Position numbers and translations under genes: made by a program. DNA of 64,000 nt, from positions 1 through 64,000 of the forward strand of contig NZ_FNHP01000011.1 in assembly GCF_900103645.1 (NCBI RefSeq). The letters are read 5' to 3'. Positions 35,179-44,177 of this stretch are shown in pieces (position 1 is the stretch's first letter; every line of letters begins with the position of its first letter). Under the pieces are notes generated by a model that was not told the origin of the DNA, searched no databases, and saw only the letters and a list, made by a program, of their open reading frames with translations. This DNA comes from Oryzisolibacter propanilivorax (lineage in GTDB: Bacteria > Pseudomonadota > Gammaproteobacteria > Burkholderiales > Burkholderiaceae_C).

Positions 35179-35394
35179 AGTCGCCAAGCATAGAAGGCGG
35201 TCGGGGGCTCAAAGCGTGGGCAAGGCAGGCAAAGGGCGCATTTCTCGTGCTTTCGGCCTCAAGCACAGCGGGTTTTCATCCGAAATACGACACAGGCAGA
35301 TACATCTGACCGACACGCGCCTGGCAAACAGCCCCGGTTCTCGCCTGCTGATCGGCGCTTCAAGCCGCAAGGTGCTCTGACACAATCCCCGCCC
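35179..35394. promoter_or_regulatory. Divergent rfbF-motA control region
   Basis: This 216-base spacer must hold promoters for the sugar operon (minus) and motA (plus). For motA, TCAA at 35259-35262 and TCCGAAAT at 35279-35286 form a weak sigma-28-like pair. For rfbF, the minus strand has GCCGATCA at 35356-35349 (7 of 8 to the sigma-28 -10) without a good -35. Both are tentative. Confidence 0.3.
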
Positions 35395-36255
35395 ATGTTC
35401 GTCATCCTCGGCTACCTCATCACCTTCGGCTGCGTGTTCGGCGTGTTCATCGCCCACGGCGGCAACATCAAGGTCGTGCTGGAGGCGCTGCCGTTCGAGA
35501 TGATCACCATCGGCGGCGCTGCCCTGGGCGCGTTCATCGTGAACAACCAGCCCAAGGTGCTGAAAGCGACGGCCAAGCTGCTGCCGCAGGTGCTCAAAGG
35601 CAACAAGTACACCAAGGCGCGCTACCTGGAGCTGCTGTCCATGCTCTACGAGATCCTCCAAAAAGCGCGCAAGGAAGGCCTGATGGCCATCGAGGCCGAC
35701 GTGGAGGAGCCGGAAAAGTCCGAGATCTTCAAGAAATACCCGGCCGTGGGCAGCGACCACCACGTCATCGAGTTCACCACCGACTACCTGCGCATGATGG
35801 TCTCGGGCAACCTGAACGCGCACGAGATCGAGTCGCTGATGGACGCCGAGATCGAGACCCACCACCAGGAGGCGCACGCCCCGGTGGCGGCGCTGACTCG
35901 CCTGGCTGGCGCCCTGCCCGCCTTCGGCATCGTCGCTGCCGTGCTGGGGGTGGTGAACACCATGGGCTCGGTCGGCCAGGCGCCGGCGGTGCTGGGCGGC
36001 ATGATCGCCTCGGCGCTGGTGGGCACCTTCCTGGGCATCCTGCTGGCCTATGGGGCGGTCGAGCCGCTGGCCGGGCTGCTGGAGCAAAAGGCCGAGGACG
36101 CCTCGAAAGAATTCGCCTGCATCAAGTCCACGCTGCTGGCCAGCATGCAGGGCTACAACCCGGCCACCGCCATCGAGTTCGGGCGCAAGGTGCTGTTCTC
36201 GGGTGACCGGCCGGGTTTTGCCGAGCTCGAAGCACACGTCAAGGGCAAGAAGTAA
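35395..36255 (+). CDS. motA: Flagellar motor stator protein MotA
   Basis: MotA forms the proton-driven stator with MotB. The 286-residue protein has four hydrophobic segments, beginning FVILGYLITFGCVFGVFIAH and later PAFGIVAAVLGVVNTMG and LVGTFLGILLAYGAVEPLAG. A large cytoplasmic loop between helices 2 and 3 holds the charged residues that contact FliG. Length and motifs are standard for the proton type. motB follows by 21 bases. Confidence 0.98.
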   Translation: MFVILGYLITFGCVFGVFIAHGGNIKVVLEALPFEMITIGGAALGAFIVNNQPKVLKATAKLLPQVLKGNKYTKARYLELLSMLYEILQKARKEGLMAIEADVEEPEKSEIFKKYPAVGSDHHVIEFTTDYLRMMVSGNLNAHEIESLMDAEIETHHQEAHAPVAALTRLAGALPAFGIVAAVLGVVNTMGSVGQAPAVLGGMIASALVGTFLGILLAYGAVEPLAGLLEQKAEDASKEFACIKSTLLASMQGYNPATAIEFGRKVLFSGDRPGFAELEAHVKGKK

Positions 36256-36276
36256 GGGCGACCCGGGACTGCTGCC

Positions 36277-37224
36277 ATGGCCGAGAAAAAGCTCCAGCCG
36301 ATCATCATCAAGCGCGTGAAGAAGGGCGGCCACGCCGCGCATGGCGGCGCCTGGAAGATTGCCTATGCCGACTTCGTGACGGCGATGATGGCGTTCTTCC
36401 TGCTGATGTGGCTGCTCGGCTCCACGGCCAAGGGCGAACTGCAGGGCATCGCCTCCTATTTCGCCTCGCCGCTGAAGGTGTCGATGCAGGGCGGCGACGG
36501 CTCGGGCAACAGCTCCAGCGTCATCCCGGGCGGCGGCAACGACCTGTCCAAGGTGCATGGCCAGGTGCGCCGATCCGATTCCGACGACGCCACCAACCGG
36601 CGCACCAGCGTGGACACCGCGCGCGCCGAGCGCGCGCGCATTGACGCCCAGCGACTCAAGGCGCTGCAGGCCAAGATCGACGCCATCATCACCGAGAACC
36701 CGCGCCTGAACGAATACCGCTCGCAGATCCGCATCGACGTGACGCCCGACGGGCTGCAGATCCAGATCGTGGACGACCAGAACCGGCCCATGTTCGACAG
36801 CGGCAGCGCGCTGGTCAAACCCTACATGCGCGACATCCTGCGCGAGATCGGCGCCGCCCTGGGCGGGGTGCAGAACCGCATCAGCCTGGCCGGCCACACC
36901 GACGCCGCGCCGTATGGCAACGGCGAGCGCGGCTACAGCAACTGGGAGCTGTCGGCCGACCGGGCCAACGCCTCGCGGCGCGAGCTGGTGGCCGCCGGCA
37001 TGCCCGACGGCAAGCTGGGGCGCGTGGTCGGCCTGGCCGCCAGCGACCTGCTGGAGCCGCAGGACCCGCGCGCCGCGGTGAACCGGCGCATCACCATCAC
37101 GGTGCTGACGCACGAGGCCGAGGAGCGTCTGCTGGGCCGCCGCGCGGCCGCGGCGCCTGTTCCGCCCCCGGCTGCCCCGGATGCCGAAAGGCCCGACAAT
37201 CGGCCTTCCGCCCCGCAGGGTTAG
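36277..37224 (+). CDS. motB: Flagellar motor stator protein MotB
   Basis: MotB anchors the stator to peptidoglycan. The 315-residue protein begins with a basic stretch (KKLQPIIIKRVKKGGHAAHG), a single transmembrane helix carrying the proton-binding aspartate (WKIAYADFVTAMMAFFLLMW), a plug and linker region, and an OmpA-like peptidoglycan-binding domain (ISLAGHTDAAPYG, NWELSADRANASRRELV). A Pro-rich tail ends the protein. Confidence 0.98.
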   Translation: MAEKKLQPIIIKRVKKGGHAAHGGAWKIAYADFVTAMMAFFLLMWLLGSTAKGELQGIASYFASPLKVSMQGGDGSGNSSSVIPGGGNDLSKVHGQVRRSDSDDATNRRTSVDTARAERARIDAQRLKALQAKIDAIITENPRLNEYRSQIRIDVTPDGLQIQIVDDQNRPMFDSGSALVKPYMRDILREIGAALGGVQNRISLAGHTDAAPYGNGERGYSNWELSADRANASRRELVAAGMPDGKLGRVVGLAASDLLEPQDPRAAVNRRITITVLTHEAEERLLGRRAAAAPVPPPAAPDAERPDNRPSAPQG

Positions 37225-37297
37225 CAACAACTTGTCACAATCGCGCTTTGCCGCGACCATCTGGCTTTGCCCGTAATCCCGACCGAAAGGGTCTTTT

Positions 37298-37684
37298 GTG
37301 TCTTCTGCCCTTCGTTTTCTGATCGTTGACGATTTCTCCACCATGCGGCGCATCGTGCGCAACCTGCTCAAGGAAAGCGGCTTCGCCGACGCCGACGAGG
37401 CCGAGGACGGCGTGGCCGCGCTCAACAAGCTGCGCAACAGCAAGTTTGACTTCGTCGTCACCGACATCAACATGCCCAACATGAACGGCTTTCAGCTGCT
37501 GGGCGAGATCAAGAAGGACGACAAGCTCAAGCACCTGCCGGTGCTGATGGTCACCGCCGAGGCGCGCAAGGAGGACATCGTCGCCGCCGCGCAAGGCGGC
37601 GCCGCCGGCTACATCGTCAAGCCCTTCACCAAGGCCACGCTGGAGGAGAAGGTCAACCTGATCATCCAGAAGCTGGGACTGTGA
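37298..37684 (+). CDS. cheY: Chemotaxis response regulator CheY (motor-binding)
   Basis: The 128-residue single receiver domain closely resembles enterobacterial Che[21 protein letters not shown], acceptor Asp56 in [16 protein letters not shown], Thr in [11 protein letters not shown], Lys in [15 protein letters not shown]. It starts at GTG (37298), preceded by GAAAGG. The gene is followed immediately by cheZ. Together with FliM's intact N-terminal peptide this is the likely switch regulator; the copy at 5718-6080 is less similar. Confidence 0.96.
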   Translation: MSSALRFLIVDDFSTMRRIVRNLLKESGFADADEAEDGVAALNKLRNSKFDFVVTDINMPNMNGFQLLGEIKKDDKLKHLPVLMVTAEARKEDIVAAAQGGAAGYIVKPFTKATLEEKVNLIIQKLGL

Positions 37685-37685
37685 C

Positions 37686-38318
37686 ATGCAGCAGCCCGAC
37701 AACCCCTGCGAGGCCGAATCCGCCCAGGACGTGCACCTGAAGATTGGCCAGCTCACGCGCCAGCTGCACAACGCGCTGAACGAACTGGGCTACGCCGACC
37801 AGCTGCGCGGCTCGATGGGCGAGCTGCCGGACGCGCAAAGCCGCCTGTCCTACATCGCCCGGCTGACCGGCGAGGCGGCCGAGAAAGTGCTGACCCGCGT
37901 CGAGCAGGCCAAGGCGCAGAACGACCACCTGGCCAGCGAGACGCAGCGCGTGCTGAGCGCGCTGGTGACCGACCCGGTGGCGGCCGTGGCCAAGGGCGAG
38001 GTCTACAACCACCTGACGGAAGTCGAGCAGGTGGCGCAGGGCATGGACACGCACCTGACCGAGATCATGATGGCGCAGGACTTCCACGACCTCACGGGCC
38101 AGGTCATTGCCCGCGTGGTCAACCTGGCCGCCACCATCGAGCAGCAGCTGGTGCAACTGGTGATCCAGACCGCCCCGCCCGGCAGCGCGCCCCCGGCGCC
38201 GGCGGCGGCGCCTGCACCCGAGCGCCTGCAGGGCCCGGTGGTGAACCCTGAATCGACGCCGGACGTGGTCACCAGCCAGTCGCAGGTGGACGACCTGCTG
38301 GCCAGCCTGGGGTTTTGA
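37686..38318 (+). CDS. cheZ: CheY-P phosphatase CheZ
   Basis: CheZ dephosphorylates CheY-P. The 210-residue helical protein has the catalytic segment QDFHDLTGQVIARV, with Asp135 and Gln139 in the required D-x-x-x-Q spacing, and the C-terminal CheY-binding helix QSQVDDLLASLGF after a Pro/Ala-rich linker. It starts one base after the cheY stop region, so the two are translationally close. Confidence 0.97.
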   Translation: MQQPDNPCEAESAQDVHLKIGQLTRQLHNALNELGYADQLRGSMGELPDAQSRLSYIARLTGEAAEKVLTRVEQAKAQNDHLASETQRVLSALVTDPVAAVAKGEVYNHLTEVEQVAQGMDTHLTEIMMAQDFHDLTGQVIARVVNLAATIEQQLVQLVIQTAPPGSAPPAPAAAPAPERLQGPVVNPESTPDVVTSQSQVDDLLASLGF

Positions 38319-38324
38319 GGGTTT

Positions 38325-38385
38325 TTGAGGCCCAATCGGCCTCCAGCCCTTTGTTTACAAGGGCGGACAGCTATCAAATCAGGAG
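38325..38385 (-). repeat. Dispersed hairpin repeat, family A, copy 4
   Basis: Read on the minus strand it gives ATAGCTGTCCGCCCTTG, a loop, then AAAGGGCTGGAGGCCGATT, with a GCCCTTTG/CAAGGGC stem. It follows cheZ in the opposite orientation and precedes flhB. Confidence 0.75.
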
Positions 38386-38401
38386 TCTGACGGGCCTTCC
38401 C

Positions 38402-38450
38402 AGGGCGCCGAGAAGCGCCCTCTCCTGCCCGCTATTCGGGCTTTAGCTTT
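38402..38450 (-). promoter_or_regulatory. Candidate FlhDC-type box / hairpins upstream of flhB
   Basis: Two hairpins occur here: AGGGCGC/GCGCCCT (38402-38421) and GCCCG/CGGGC (38427-38441). On the minus strand AAAGC (38444-38440), two bases, and GAATAGCG (38437-38430) resemble one half of the FlhD4C2 box; a weaker inverted half (CGCTTCTC) follows 12 bases on at 38417-38410. The flhBA operon is a classic FlhDC target. A weak terminator of cheZ is the alternative reading. Confidence 0.4.
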
Positions 38451-38496
38451 TCCTGCTGCTCCCGACAATCGGCGTGACCTTCTCTGTCGTCACGCC

Positions 38497-39678
38497 ATGA
38501 GCTCCAGCCAGGACAAAAACCTACCCGCCACCGAGCGCAAGCTGCAAAAGACGCGCCAGGACGGCCAGGCCGCGCGCTCGCGCGACCTGTCGCACCTGGC
38601 GATCCTGGGCGTGGGCGCGCTGGCGCTGCTGCTGCTGGCGCCGCACTTCGTCGAGTGGCTGCAGCGCGCGCTGCAGCACAGCCTGCGCTTCGATGCCGCC
38701 ACGGTGCGCACGCCCGGCGCGATGCTCGAGCGCCTGCAGCCGCTGGTGCTGCTGGGTGTGGCCGGCAGCGCGGCCTTCGCGGCGCTGACCAGCTTCGCGG
38801 CGCTGGTGGCCGGCGTGGGCGCAGGCGGGCTGGTGTTCAGCCTGAAGCCCATCAGCCCGCAGTTCAACCGGCTCAACCCGCTCAAGGGCGCGGCCAACCT
38901 GTTTTCCAAGCAGCAGCTGGCCAACGTGGCCAAGATGGTGCTGATGACGGCCATCCTGGCCACCGTCGCCTGGCACTTCATGGGCAACGGCATCGAATCC
39001 ATGGCGCAGCTGGTGCTGCAGCCCTCGCCGGTGGCGCTGCGGCATGTGGGCGAGTGGATCGTCTCGGGCATGGCGCTGCTGCTGCTGGTGGTGTTCCTGT
39101 TCGCCGTGGTGGACGTGCCGCTGCAGGCGTTCTTCTTCAAGTCGCGCCTGAAGATGAGCCACGAGGAGGTCAAACAGGAGCACAAGGAAAGCGACGGCAA
39201 CCCGCAGCTCAAGGGCCGCATGCGCCAGAAGGCGCGCGAGATCGCCGACGGCATGAGCATCGCCGCCGTCCCGAAGGCCGACTTCGTGCTGATGAACCCC
39301 ACGCACTACGCCGTGGCGCTGCGCTACGACGAGGCCGCCATGGGCGCGCCGCAGGTCATCTCCAAGGGCACCGACCTGCTGGCCTTCAAGATCCGCGAGG
39401 TGGCGCAGGCGCACGGCGTGCCGGTGCTGCAGTCGCCCATGCTGGCGCGCGCGCTGTACGCCCACGCCGAGTTGGAGCAGCCCATCCCGCAGCAGCTCTA
39501 CACCGCCGTGGCGCAGGTGCTGGCCTATGTCTATCGCCTGAAGGCCGCCATGCGCGGCGAGGGCCGCATGCCGCTGGAGCAGCCCGACCCGCAGGTGCCG
39601 CCCGAGCTGGACCCGCACTCACCCCAGGCGCAGCGCCCGAGCCCGCGCCGCCGCGCGCCCCGCCCTACTTCTGACTGA
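38497..39678 (+). CDS. flhB: Flagellar export switch protein FlhB
   Basis: FlhB is the export gate component that autocleaves to switch from hook to filament export. The 393-residue protein has the N-terminal TERKLQKTRQDGQAARSRDL, four hydrophobic segments, and a cytoplasmic domain with the autocleavage motif NPTH (Asn267-Pro268) in FVLMNPTHYAVALRYD. The C-terminal tail is longer than in E. coli and Pro/Arg-rich. flhA follows by nine bases. Confidence 0.98.
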   Translation: MSSSQDKNLPATERKLQKTRQDGQAARSRDLSHLAILGVGALALLLLAPHFVEWLQRALQHSLRFDAATVRTPGAMLERLQPLVLLGVAGSAAFAALTSFAALVAGVGAGGLVFSLKPISPQFNRLNPLKGAANLFSKQQLANVAKMVLMTAILATVAWHFMGNGIESMAQLVLQPSPVALRHVGEWIVSGMALLLLVVFLFAVVDVPLQAFFFKSRLKMSHEEVKQEHKESDGNPQLKGRMRQKAREIADGMSIAAVPKADFVLMNPTHYAVALRYDEAAMGAPQVISKGTDLLAFKIREVAQAHGVPVLQSPMLARALYAHAELEQPIPQQLYTAVAQVLAYVYRLKAAMRGEGRMPLEQPDPQVPPELDPHSPQAQRPSPRRRAPRPTSD

Positions 39679-39687
39679 CGCCCGACC

Positions 39688-41775
39688 ATGTCTGCTTCCT
39701 CGATGAACTCCATGCGCCAGTGGGCCGGCAGCCACCGCTCGGCCCTGGCCGGCCTGTCGGCGCCGCTGCTGGTGGTCGCCATCCTGGCGCTGATGGTGCT
39801 GCCGATTCCGGCCTGGCTGCTGGACACCTTCTTCACCCTGAACATCGCCGTGGCGCTGATGGTGATGATGGTGGCGGCCTACATGCTGCGCCCGCTGGAC
39901 TTCGCGGCGTTCCCGTCGGTGCTGCTGCTCACCACCCTGATGCGGCTGTCGCTGAACGTGGCCTCCACGCGCGTGGTGCTGCTGGAGGGCCACACCGGCG
40001 CGGGCGCCGCCGGCAAGGTGATCGAGGCCTTCGGGCACTTTTTGATCGGCGGCAACTTCGCCGTCGGCCTGATCGTCTTCGCCATCCTGGTGGTCATCAA
40101 CTTCGTGGTGGTGACCAAGGGCGCCGAGCGCATCGCCGAGGTGTCGGCCCGCTTCACCCTGGACGCCATGCCCGGCAAGCAGATGGCGGTGGACGCCGAC
40201 CTGAATGCCGGCCTGATCGACGAGAAGGAAGCCAAGCGCCGCCGCCTGGAGGTGCAGGAAGAGGCCAACTTCTTCGGCTCCATGGACGGTGCCAGCAAGT
40301 TCGTGCGCGGCGACGCGATTGCCGGCATCCTGATCCTGATCATCAACATCATCGGCGGCTTCGCCATCGGCATGCTGTCGCACGGGCTGTCGGCCAGCGA
40401 TGCGGCCAACAGCTACATCCTGCTGGCGGTGGGCGACGCGCTGGTGGCGCAGATTCCAGGCCTCTTGATTTCCGTGGCCGCGGCGATGGTCATCTCGCGC
40501 GTGGGCAAGGACAACGACATGGGCCAGCAGATCGTGCAGCAGCTGTTCATGTCGCCGCGCGTGCTGGGCGTGGCCGGCGGCATCCTGATCCTGCTGGGCC
40601 TCATCCCGGGCATGCCGCACGCGGTGTTTCTGATCATGGGCAGCGCCCTGGCCTGGGGCGCCTGGCTGCTGCTCAAGCGCCAGCGCCAGCCGGCGCCGGT
40701 CGAGGAAGCGCCGGTGGCGCCCGCTGGCGACGGCGAGGCCAGCTGGGACGACCTGCAGCCCGTGGACCTGCTGGGCCTGGAGCTGGGCTACCGCCTGATC
40801 GCGCTGGTGGACAAGAACCGCCAGGGCGACCTGCTCACGCGCATCAAGGGCGTGCGGCGCAAGTTCGCGCAGGAGGTGGGCTTTCTGCCGCCCGCGGTGC
40901 ACGTGCGCGACAACCTGGAGCTCAAACCCAGCGCCTACCGCATCACGCTGCGCGGCGTGGTGGTCGGCGAGGGCGAGGCGCACCCGGGCATGTTCCTGGC
41001 CATCAACCCCGGCGGCATCTCCACGCCGCTGATCGGCACCGCCACCACCGACCCGGCCTTCGGCCTGCCGGCGCACTGGATCGACGCGGCCCAACGTGAA
41101 GCGGCGCAAATGGCGGGCTTTACCGTCGTTGATTCGGAAACCGTCATGGCCACCCATTTGTCACACTTGATGCAAGTGCAGGCCGCCAAGCTCTTGTCCC
41201 GTACCGAGACGCAGCAACTGGTCGAGCACGTGACGCGCCTGGCGCCCAAACTCATCGAGGAAGTCGTGCCCAAGATGGTCTCCATCACCGTGTTCCAGAA
41301 GGTGCTGCAGCTGCTGCTGGAGGAATCCGTGCACATCCGCGACATCCGCACCATCATCGAGACGCTGGCCGAGCACGCCGGCAGCACGCAGGACGCGGCC
41401 GAGCTGGCGCGGCGCGTGCGCATCGCGCTGTCGCCGGCCATCGTGCAGCAGATCTACGGCCCGACGCGCGAGCTGAACGTCATCGCCATCGAGCCTGGCC
41501 TGGAGCGCCTGCTGATGCAGGCCCTGGGCAACGCCAACGGCCCGTCGCTGGACCCGGGCGTGGCCGATCTGCTGGGCGCGCGCGCCGCCGAGGTGGCACT
41601 GAAGCAGGAAGAAATGGGCATGCCCGCCTGCCTGCTGGTGCCCGACGCCATCCGCAGTGCCATCGCCCGCCTGGTGCGCCGCGTGGCGCCGCGCCTGCAA
41701 GTGCTGGCGCACAGCGAAATCCCTGAAACCCACACCATCCGCATCGGCCCGATCCTGCAAGGGGCATCCGCATGA
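39688..41775 (+). CDS. flhA: Flagellar export gate protein FlhA
   Basis: FlhA is the nonameric export gate that docks substrates and chaperones. The 695-residue protein has about eight transmembrane segments in the first half, the FHIPEP-family signatures (SVLLLTTLMRLSLNVASTR, RFTLDAMPGKQMAVDADL) and a large cytoplasmic domain in the second half (VRDNLELKPSAYRITLRGV). Its length is typical. It overlaps flhF by four bases. Confidence 0.98.
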   Translation: MSASSMNSMRQWAGSHRSALAGLSAPLLVVAILALMVLPIPAWLLDTFFTLNIAVALMVMMVAAYMLRPLDFAAFPSVLLLTTLMRLSLNVASTRVVLLEGHTGAGAAGKVIEAFGHFLIGGNFAVGLIVFAILVVINFVVVTKGAERIAEVSARFTLDAMPGKQMAVDADLNAGLIDEKEAKRRRLEVQEEANFFGSMDGASKFVRGDAIAGILILIINIIGGFAIGMLSHGLSASDAANSYILLAVGDALVAQIPGLLISVAAAMVISRVGKDNDMGQQIVQQLFMSPRVLGVAGGILILLGLIPGMPHAVFLIMGSALAWGAWLLLKRQRQPAPVEEAPVAPAGDGEASWDDLQPVDLLGLELGYRLIALVDKNRQGDLLTRIKGVRRKFAQEVGFLPPAVHVRDNLELKPSAYRITLRGVVVGEGEAHPGMFLAINPGGISTPLIGTATTDPAFGLPAHWIDAAQREAAQMAGFTVVDSETVMATHLSHLMQVQAAKLLSRTETQQLVEHVTRLAPKLIEEVVPKMVSITVFQKVLQLLLEESVHIRDIRTIIETLAEHAGSTQDAAELARRVRIALSPAIVQQIYGPTRELNVIAIEPGLERLLMQALGNANGPSLDPGVADLLGARAAEVALKQEEMGMPACLLVPDAIRSAIARLVRRVAPRLQVLAHSEIPETHTIRIGPILQGASA

Positions 41776-43400
41776 ACATCCAACGCTTCACCGCTCCCAC
41801 CGCCCGCGAGGCCCTGGCCAAGGCCCGCATGGCCTTCGGCGACGGCACGCTGATCCTGTCCAACCGCCCCATCCCCGGCGGCGTCGAGGTCATGGCCACG
41901 GCGGAGGAATCGCTGTCCGGCCTGCAGGACGGTCAGCAGGTGCAGGTGGCCCAGGCCGCCCCCGCCCCGGCCCGCCAGCCGGCCAGCCGGCTGCAGGAGC
42001 GCGCCGACGACCTGGCGGCCAGCCCGGTGCGCCAGCAGCAGCAGCCCCAGCCCTATGCCCTGGCGCGCCAGGCCGGCAGCGCCCCCACGCCCGTGCCGGC
42101 ACGCAGCGCCGTGGCGCAGGACACCGAGCAGCTGGCCATGAGCACGCTGTCGTTCCAGGACTATGTACGCGAGCGCATGCTGCGCCGCCGCCACGAGGCC
42201 CTGCACGGCAGCGCCCCGACGCCGCTGGATGAGCCGCCGGCGGCGCCGCAGCGCCCGGCGCCGCGCGCCATGCCGCGCCCGGCCCAGCCGACGTTTGCCG
42301 AATCGCCGCAGCAGCAGCCGCAGCCGGCCCCGGTGGCCCGCCACAACCCGCTGCGCCCGCCGGTCATGCACGCCGCCCTGGGCGCCGAGCAGATCGGCAC
42401 GCGCCGCGCCGCGCCGCCGGCGCCCACGCTGGCCAGTGGCGCCGACCAGCAGCACCTGATGAAGGAGCTGCAGTCCATGAAGGATCTGATCGAGGAGCGG
42501 TTCAACACCCTGTCCTGGCTGGGCCAGGCACGGCAGGACCCGATCCAGTCCAACCTGATGCTGAAGCTCATCCGCGCCGGCCTCTCGCCCGCGCTGTCGC
42601 GCGCGGTGCTGGAGCACCTGCCCGCCGACCTGGGCGCGCCCGAGGCGGTGCGCTGGATGATGGAGGTGCTCGAGCGCAACCTGCGCACCGACGCGCAGGC
42701 GCTGCCGCTGCACGAGGAAGGCGGCATCTGGGCGCTGGTCGGCCCCACCGGCGTGGGCAAGACCACCACCACCGCCAAACTGGCCGCGCAGTGCGCGCGC
42801 GTGCACGGCCCGGCCAGCGTCGGCCTGATCACGCTGGACACCTACCGCATGGGCGCGCACGAGCAGCTGCGCTCCTACGGCCGCATGCTGGGCGTGGTGG
42901 CGCACTTGGCGCACGACCAGGCGGCGCTGCAGGACCTGCTGGGCCTGCTGGCCAACAAGAAGATGGTGCTGATCGACACCACCGGCGTGGCCCCGCGCGA
43001 CCCGCGCCGGCGCGACCTGCTGAACGTGCTCGACCTGCCGGGCGTGCAGCGCCTGTTGGTGCTCAACGCCGCCAGCCACGGCGACACGCTGGACGACGTG
43101 TTCACTGGCTTCAAGAGCGCCGGCACGCAGCAGGCCATCCTGTCCAAGGTGGATGAGGCGGTGAAGCTGGGCCCGGCCATCGATGCGTTGATCCGCCACC
43201 AGATGGTGCTGCGCGGCGTGACCAACGGCCAGCGCGTGCCCGAGGACTGGGAGCCGGCCAGCGCGCACAAGCTGGTGGCCGCCGCCATGCGCGCCAATGT
43301 GCGCTCGGCATTCGACCCGCGCGAGGTCGACCTGAACTTCATCTTCTCGCCCGCAGCCCCCGCCGCCGGCAGCGAAAGGAACCTGGGCCATGTGGCTTGA
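41772..43400 (+). CDS. flhF: SRP-type GTPase FlhF
   Basis: FlhF sets the position (usually polar) and timing of flagellum assembly. The 542-residue protein has an N-terminal B domain (NIQRFTAPTAREALAKARM), a long Pro/Gln/Ala-rich linker, then the NG GTPase domain with P-loop GPTGVGKTTTTAKLA near residue 325, the DTYRMGAHEQLRSYGRML segment, DTTGVAPRD and LSKVDEAVKLG. The GTPase boxes look intact. It overlaps the flhG-position gene by 11 bases. Confidence 0.96.
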   Translation: MNIQRFTAPTAREALAKARMAFGDGTLILSNRPIPGGVEVMATAEESLSGLQDGQQVQVAQAAPAPARQPASRLQERADDLAASPVRQQQQPQPYALARQAGSAPTPVPARSAVAQDTEQLAMSTLSFQDYVRERMLRRRHEALHGSAPTPLDEPPAAPQRPAPRAMPRPAQPTFAESPQQQPQPAPVARHNPLRPPVMHAALGAEQIGTRRAAPPAPTLASGADQQHLMKELQSMKDLIEERFNTLSWLGQARQDPIQSNLMLKLIRAGLSPALSRAVLEHLPADLGAPEAVRWMMEVLERNLRTDAQALPLHEEGGIWALVGPTGVGKTTTTAKLAAQCARVHGPASVGLITLDTYRMGAHEQLRSYGRMLGVVAHLAHDQAALQDLLGLLANKKMVLIDTTGVAPRDPRRRDLLNVLDLPGVQRLLVLNAASHGDTLDDVFTGFKSAGTQQAILSKVDEAVKLGPAIDALIRHQMVLRGVTNGQRVPEDWEPASAHKLVAAAMRANVRSAFDPREVDLNFIFSPAAPAAGSERNLGHVA

Positions 43401-44175
43401 CACTGCCCTGCACCAGGCCGCCGGCCTGCACAGCTTCACGCCCGAGCGCCAGCTACGCCTGCTGCCCGTGGTCAGCCAGTCGAATGCCGCCGGCAGCACC
43501 GAGCTGGAGATGCTCTGGCAGCTGTGCTCCAGCCTGCAACGCCTGTCGTACGCGGTGGTGGTGCTGGACGGTACCGCGCTGGAGGATGAGCGCACCCCGG
43601 GCCTGGCGCAGCTGCTGGGTGGCCTGGACTGGCCCGGCAGCACCGGCGCGGCCGATGGGGCCTCGCTGGCGGTGGTGCCGGCCGCACGCGGCCTGGCGCA
43701 ACTGGCACGGCACACCGGGCCGGTGGCGCTGACGCGCCTGGCCGGGCTGTTTCGCAGCTACGCGGTGGCGGTGCTGTACGCGCCGGTCGAGCGCTTGAGC
43801 TGCCTGGTGCAGGCCAGCGCCGGCGTGCCACTGGTCATGACCGGCCCGGCCGCGCAGGGCTTGGTGGGCGCATACCGTCAGCTCAAGCACCTGGCGCTGC
43901 ATGCCGGCCCGCCGGCGTGCGTCGTCGCCTCCGTGCGCCCGCCCGGTGCGCGCATGCCGCCGGCGCAGACCGCCGAGGCCCTGGCCACGCTGCAGCACAG
44001 CGCGCAGGCGCAGCTGGGCCTGCGCGTGCACACCACCGCCGTGGACGCCGCGCGCGCCCAGGACATCCAGCGCCTGGCCTTGCAGCTGCTGGAAAACGCC
44101 TGCACCATGCAGGCCGACATCCCCTGCACGGCCGCCGGCGCCTTCGCGGCGCCCCCACTGGAACCGAGGCACTAG
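43390..44175 (+). CDS. FlhG-position protein lacking a P-loop
   Basis: The 261-residue protein lies between flhF and fliA, exactly where the MinD-like ATPase FlhG (FleN/YlxH) is expected, and has a hydrophobic-strand pattern compatible with a MinD-like fold (YAVVVLDGTAL, SLAVVPAARGL, YAVAVLYAPVE, ACVVASVRPPG). However, the KGGVGKT-type Walker A motif is absent; the corresponding start reads LRLLPVVSQSNAAGSTELE. So it may be a degenerate FlhG that can no longer bind ATP, or an unrelated replacement. The start at 43390 has GAAAGGA upstream. Confidence 0.75.
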   Translation: MWLDTALHQAAGLHSFTPERQLRLLPVVSQSNAAGSTELEMLWQLCSSLQRLSYAVVVLDGTALEDERTPGLAQLLGGLDWPGSTGAADGASLAVVPAARGLAQLARHTGPVALTRLAGLFRSYAVAVLYAPVERLSCLVQASAGVPLVMTGPAAQGLVGAYRQLKHLALHAGPPACVVASVRPPGARMPPAQTAEALATLQHSAQAQLGLRVHTTAVDAARAQDIQRLALQLLENACTMQADIPCTAAGAFAAPPLEPRH

Positions 44176-44177
44176 CC

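Noticed and set aside
35209-37482. 757-codon open frame on the minus strand opposite motA and motB
   Set aside because: motA and motB on the plus strand are complete and conserved; this frame has no recognisable product.
41454-43715. 753-codon open frame on the minus strand opposite flhF
   Set aside because: Antisense to intact FlhF GTPase motifs; no support of its own.
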